Below, in pieces: positions 13,901 to 14,795 of a stretch of 14,795 nt of DNA. The stretch is from contig JAJDZO010000065.1 of assembly GCA_022824605.1 (NCBI GenBank), forward strand, positions 1 through 14,795. Direction: 5' to 3'. The notes under the pieces were generated by a model. The model saw only the letters and a list, made by a program, of their open reading frames with translations. It made no database searches and was not told the origin of the DNA. This DNA is from Acidimicrobiia bacterium (GTDB lineage Bacteria > Actinomycetota > Acidimicrobiia > Acidimicrobiales > Aldehydirespiratoraceae). Both the position numbers and the translations under genes were made by a program. Within the stretch, counting starts at the first letter, position 1. Every line of letters begins with the position of its first letter.

Positions 13901-14646
13901 TTGGCCACCTGTTCGTCGTAACGCTGCACGAATTCGGAGAAGTCGAGGGTGTCGGCGTCGCGGATGCACGGCACCATCAGCGACCGCGTGCCGTCGTCGC
14001 GGGCGATGTCGACCGCTATGCCGAGACCGACGTGCTCGGGCCGCACGATCCTCGGCTTGCCGGCGGCGTCGCTGACGTAGATGTTGTTCATCGCCGGGAC
14101 GGTGTCGGTGATGGCTCGAACCACCGCGTAACCGATGAGGTGCGTGAACGACACCTTGCGAACCATCTTGCGGCTGAGGTGGCCGTTGATGATCATGCGG
14201 TTGACTTCCAGCAGCTTGGCGGGGACGTCTCGGAAGCTGGTGGCGGTGGGAACAGCCAGGCTGGCCTCCATGTTCGACACGATGCGAGCGCCCACTCCTC
14301 GGATCGGCTCACCGATGGGGGCGCCGGCCTTGGCGTCCTTCCTCGCTCGCTTCGGTGGCTTGGGCGGCGGCGGTGGTTCGCCCGCGAGGGTTGCCGTCGC
14401 GGCGGCAGAGTCGGCCGGGGGTGCGGTCACGTCGGTAGCGGTGGTGTCGATGGTGGTGCGCGCCGCGGGCGAGGGCGCGGGCGCTGCCGTTGCGTTCGGG
14501 GTGTCGGGCGTCTCTCCCTCGAACAGGGCGCGCCAGGCTTCGTCCACCGAGGCCGGATCGGCCGCCCACAGGTCGCGCATCTCGTCGATGATCCAGGCGT
14601 TGGCGCCCAGAGACTCGCTCGCTTCTGAACCGATCCGGTCGTTCAT
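10924..14646 (-). CDS. kgd: Multifunctional 2-oxoglutarate decarboxylase / dehydrogenase E1-E2 (Kgd)
   Basis: This 1240-residue fusion enzyme belongs to the TCA cycle and works at 2-oxoglutarate. Its parts are an OGDH-type N-terminal helix (W-I-I-D-E-M-R-D-L-W-A, about 18-28), an Ala/Pro linker with a P-P-P-P-P-K-P-P run (about 48-105), and an E2 succinyltransferase catalytic domain without lipoyl domain (about 110-345, with Y-D-H-R-V-I-Q-G-A-E-S-G and catalytic His326). The E1 domain follows, with G-M-A-H-R-G-R-L-N-V-L (559-569), the thiamine-diphosphate site I-H-G-D-A-A-F-A-G-Q-G (662-672) and V-I-N-N-Q-L-G-F (695-702), and the pyrimidine-binding part with M-W-E-A-Q-F-G-D-F-A-N-G-A-Q and E-G-Q-G-P-E-H-S-S-A-R. 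The length is normal for actinobacterial Kgd/OdhA (about 1220-1260), and no lesion is seen. Partners (lipoylated E2, E3, the FHA regulator GarA/OdhI) are expected elsewhere. I prefer ATG 14646 (AGGG eight bases upstream) over GTG 14652. A transposon end lies directly upstream. Confidence 0.95.
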   Translation of the reverse strand: MNDRIGSEASESLGANAWIIDEMRDLWAADPASVDEAWRALFEGETPDTPNATAAPAPSPAARTTIDTTATDVTAPPADSAAATATLAGEPPPPPKPPKRARKDAKAGAPIGEPIRGVGARIVSNMEASLAVPTATSFRDVPAKLLEVNRMIINGHLSRKMVRKVSFTHLIGYAVVRAITDTVPAMNNIYVSDAAGKPRIVRPEHVGLGIAVDIARDDGTRSLMVPCIRDADTLDFSEFVQRYDEQVAKIRENRLSADDMSGVTVTVTNPGTIGTQQSVPRLMTGQGTIVGVGALAFPTEYEAADPSMLADLGVSKLVTISSTYDHRVIQGAESGLFLQRIHDLLLGEDDFYSQAFKSLHIPYEAVKWRRDFNPVDRETAMLEKQAKVNQLINQYRVRGHLIADLNPLRDEAPVMHSELDPATYGLTIWDLDREFLTGSATGIYATVGPDRRMKLGDLLGVLRDAYCRTVGVEYMHIQEPEEKRWMQEQIEGADTALKAEDQQRILSQLNAAETLSSFLGTKYVGQKRFGLEGAESAVPILDALLTCAADEPLAEVVMGMAHRGRLNVLVNLVGKTYHELFKEFEGAITEDQIQGSGDVKYHLGQIGAYESPSGKHLLVEMAANPSHLEAVDPVVVGMARARMDNIAPGSSYGPYPVMPLLIHGDAAFAGQGVVAETFNLSLIKGYRVGGTIHLVINNQLGFTTTPDSARSTQYSTDVAKMVGAPIFHVNGDDPEACVRVARLAFAYRQRFNKDAVIDMICYRRHGHNEGDDPSYTLPEMYRRIDAKPSVRTQYRESLLMRGDMSAEDADASLAEYRDQLQAALDETRDAAPGHNIRARRPPEPMGVMPHVRTSIDSVTVERIYDALNTVPEGFTLHPKLARQFEQRNKLFRSGEFDWGVGEAMAFGSLLMEGTPVRLSGQDSRRGTFSHRHSTLVDYVTGDEYVPLTPLCTREAELWIYDSLLSEYAALGFEYGYAVAKPEALVMWEAQFGDFANGAQIIIDQFVVAAEDKWDQHCGIVMLLPHGMEGQGPEHSSARIERFLTLAAEDNMHVCQPTTAAQYFHLLRRQMIHRVRKPMIVFTPKSLLRAKSARSKVADLSSGTFEEVLGDPASEAGTVDAEAVTRVVFCSGKVAYAAMELRDEHKAPLAVCRIEQMFPWPFGAVDYELRRYPNATEIVWLQEEPENMGAWNGIKGRLYEAHGDGYHIRRVSRPESGSPAGGSPTVHAQEQQDLLDSAVLA

Positions 14647-14658
14647 GTCCACGACCCT
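14647..14658 (-). promoter_or_regulatory. kgd ribosome binding site at a transposon junction
   Basis: On the minus strand AGGG (14658-14655) precedes ATG 14646 by eight bases, and GTG 14652 by only two, which favours the ATG. The A of AGGG belongs to the TA that ends the transposase gene, so the element stops exactly at the ribosome binding site. Confidence 0.55.
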
Positions 14659-14795
14659 AGTGGTCTGTCGCGGATTTGGTTAGGGCGGCTCGTCCTCGTT
14701 TGACTTTGGCGATGATGTCGTTGGCGGGTTGGGTCCAGGCGATGGGTTGGGGGTCTTGGTTCCAGTTCTGGGCCCAGGTGTCGATGGTTTCGGTG
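14657..14795 (-). CDS. IS630-family transposase, C-terminal fragment (cut by window edge)
   Basis: The minus-strand frame entering from the right edge encodes 45 residues and ends in TAG (14659-14657). It reads I-D-T-W-A-Q-N-W-N-Q-D-P-Q-P-I-A-W-T-Q-P-A-N-D-I-I-A-K-V, then a basic tail ending T-D-H. This is the typical C-terminus of IS630/Tc1-type DDE transposases (compare the common W-N-D-D-P-K-P-F-x-W-T-K-T-A-D-E-I pattern). The catalytic DDE residues lie outside the window. The gene runs in the same direction as kgd, its stop 10 bases before the kgd ATG. Whether the copy is intact cannot be seen. Confidence 0.8.
   Translation of the reverse strand, partial: TETIDTWAQNWNQDPQPIAWTQPANDIIAKVKRGRAALTKSATDH
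14658..14795 (-). mobile_element. End of an IS630-type insertion sequence abutting kgd
   Basis: The element's right end most likely begins at 14660, next to the TA at 14658-14659 within CTAG (14657-14660). IS630 elements insert at TA, often within CTAG, and duplicate it. The terminal inverted repeat would then start GTGGTCTGTCGCGG; its partner is outside the window, so the exact boundary is inferred. The transposase stop codon TAG would be completed by the target TA and the host G. Confidence 0.6.

Noticed and set aside
10858..14628. A 1256-codon open frame on the plus strand
   Set aside because: It is the antisense of kgd; in GC-rich genes with biased third positions the complementary frame stays open. 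It has no recognisable domain, while the minus strand encodes a complete Kgd.
1..14795. CRISPR array, tRNA or rRNA genes
   Set aside because: No regularly spaced repeats and no cloverleaf or rRNA-like segment were seen by eye on either strand; a covariance-model scan would be needed to exclude a small RNA.

Overview
The window is GC-rich bacterial DNA, most likely from an actinomycete-type organism (Actinomycetota; class not fixed). The pointers are a full-length fused 2-oxoglutarate decarboxylase/succinyltransferase (Kgd architecture, typical of this phylum), a DUF222 (13E12-repeat family) protein, frequent GTG/TTG starts and strongly G/C-biased third codon positions.

Left third (1-3220) is an accessory region. 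It holds the N-terminal 220 codons of a DUF222 protein (minus strand, runs off the window), a Vsr-type very-short-patch repair endonuclease (plus), a roughly 1-kb low-gene-density stretch with two overlapping small minus-strand ORFs and a possible frameshifted remnant, and a 329-codon HNH endonuclease (plus). No cytosine methyltransferase accompanies Vsr here. At 3238-3680 (minus) lies a dead class-I glutamine amidotransferase: its front with the nucleophilic Cys is gone and an in-frame TAG replaces what is probably a Tyr codon before the His-x-Glu motif.

Middle (3797-9973, all minus) is one tightly packed operon: Tat/lipoprotein substrate-binding protein of the NMT1/THI5-like group, ABC ATPase, a double-length permease carrying both transmembrane domains in one chain, the small and large subunits of a Rieske ring-hydroxylating oxygenase, and a phytanoyl-CoA-dioxygenase-like Fe(II)/2-oxoglutarate enzyme. 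Most junctions overlap by 4-11 bases or are separated by about 10. A 19-bp inverted repeat (10026-10044) sits just upstream of the first gene and is the best candidate operator. I read the cluster as import of a small organic compound followed by two oxygenation steps; the substrate is unknown.

Right third (10104-14646, minus) is housekeeping: a CysQ-like 3',5'-bisphosphate nucleotidase and kgd. The right edge (14657-14795, minus) is the C-terminus of an IS630-family transposase whose stop codon lies 10 bases before the preferred kgd start. The transposon end appears to abut the kgd ribosome binding site at a CTAG/TA target, so kgd has probably lost its native upstream region or is now read from within the element.
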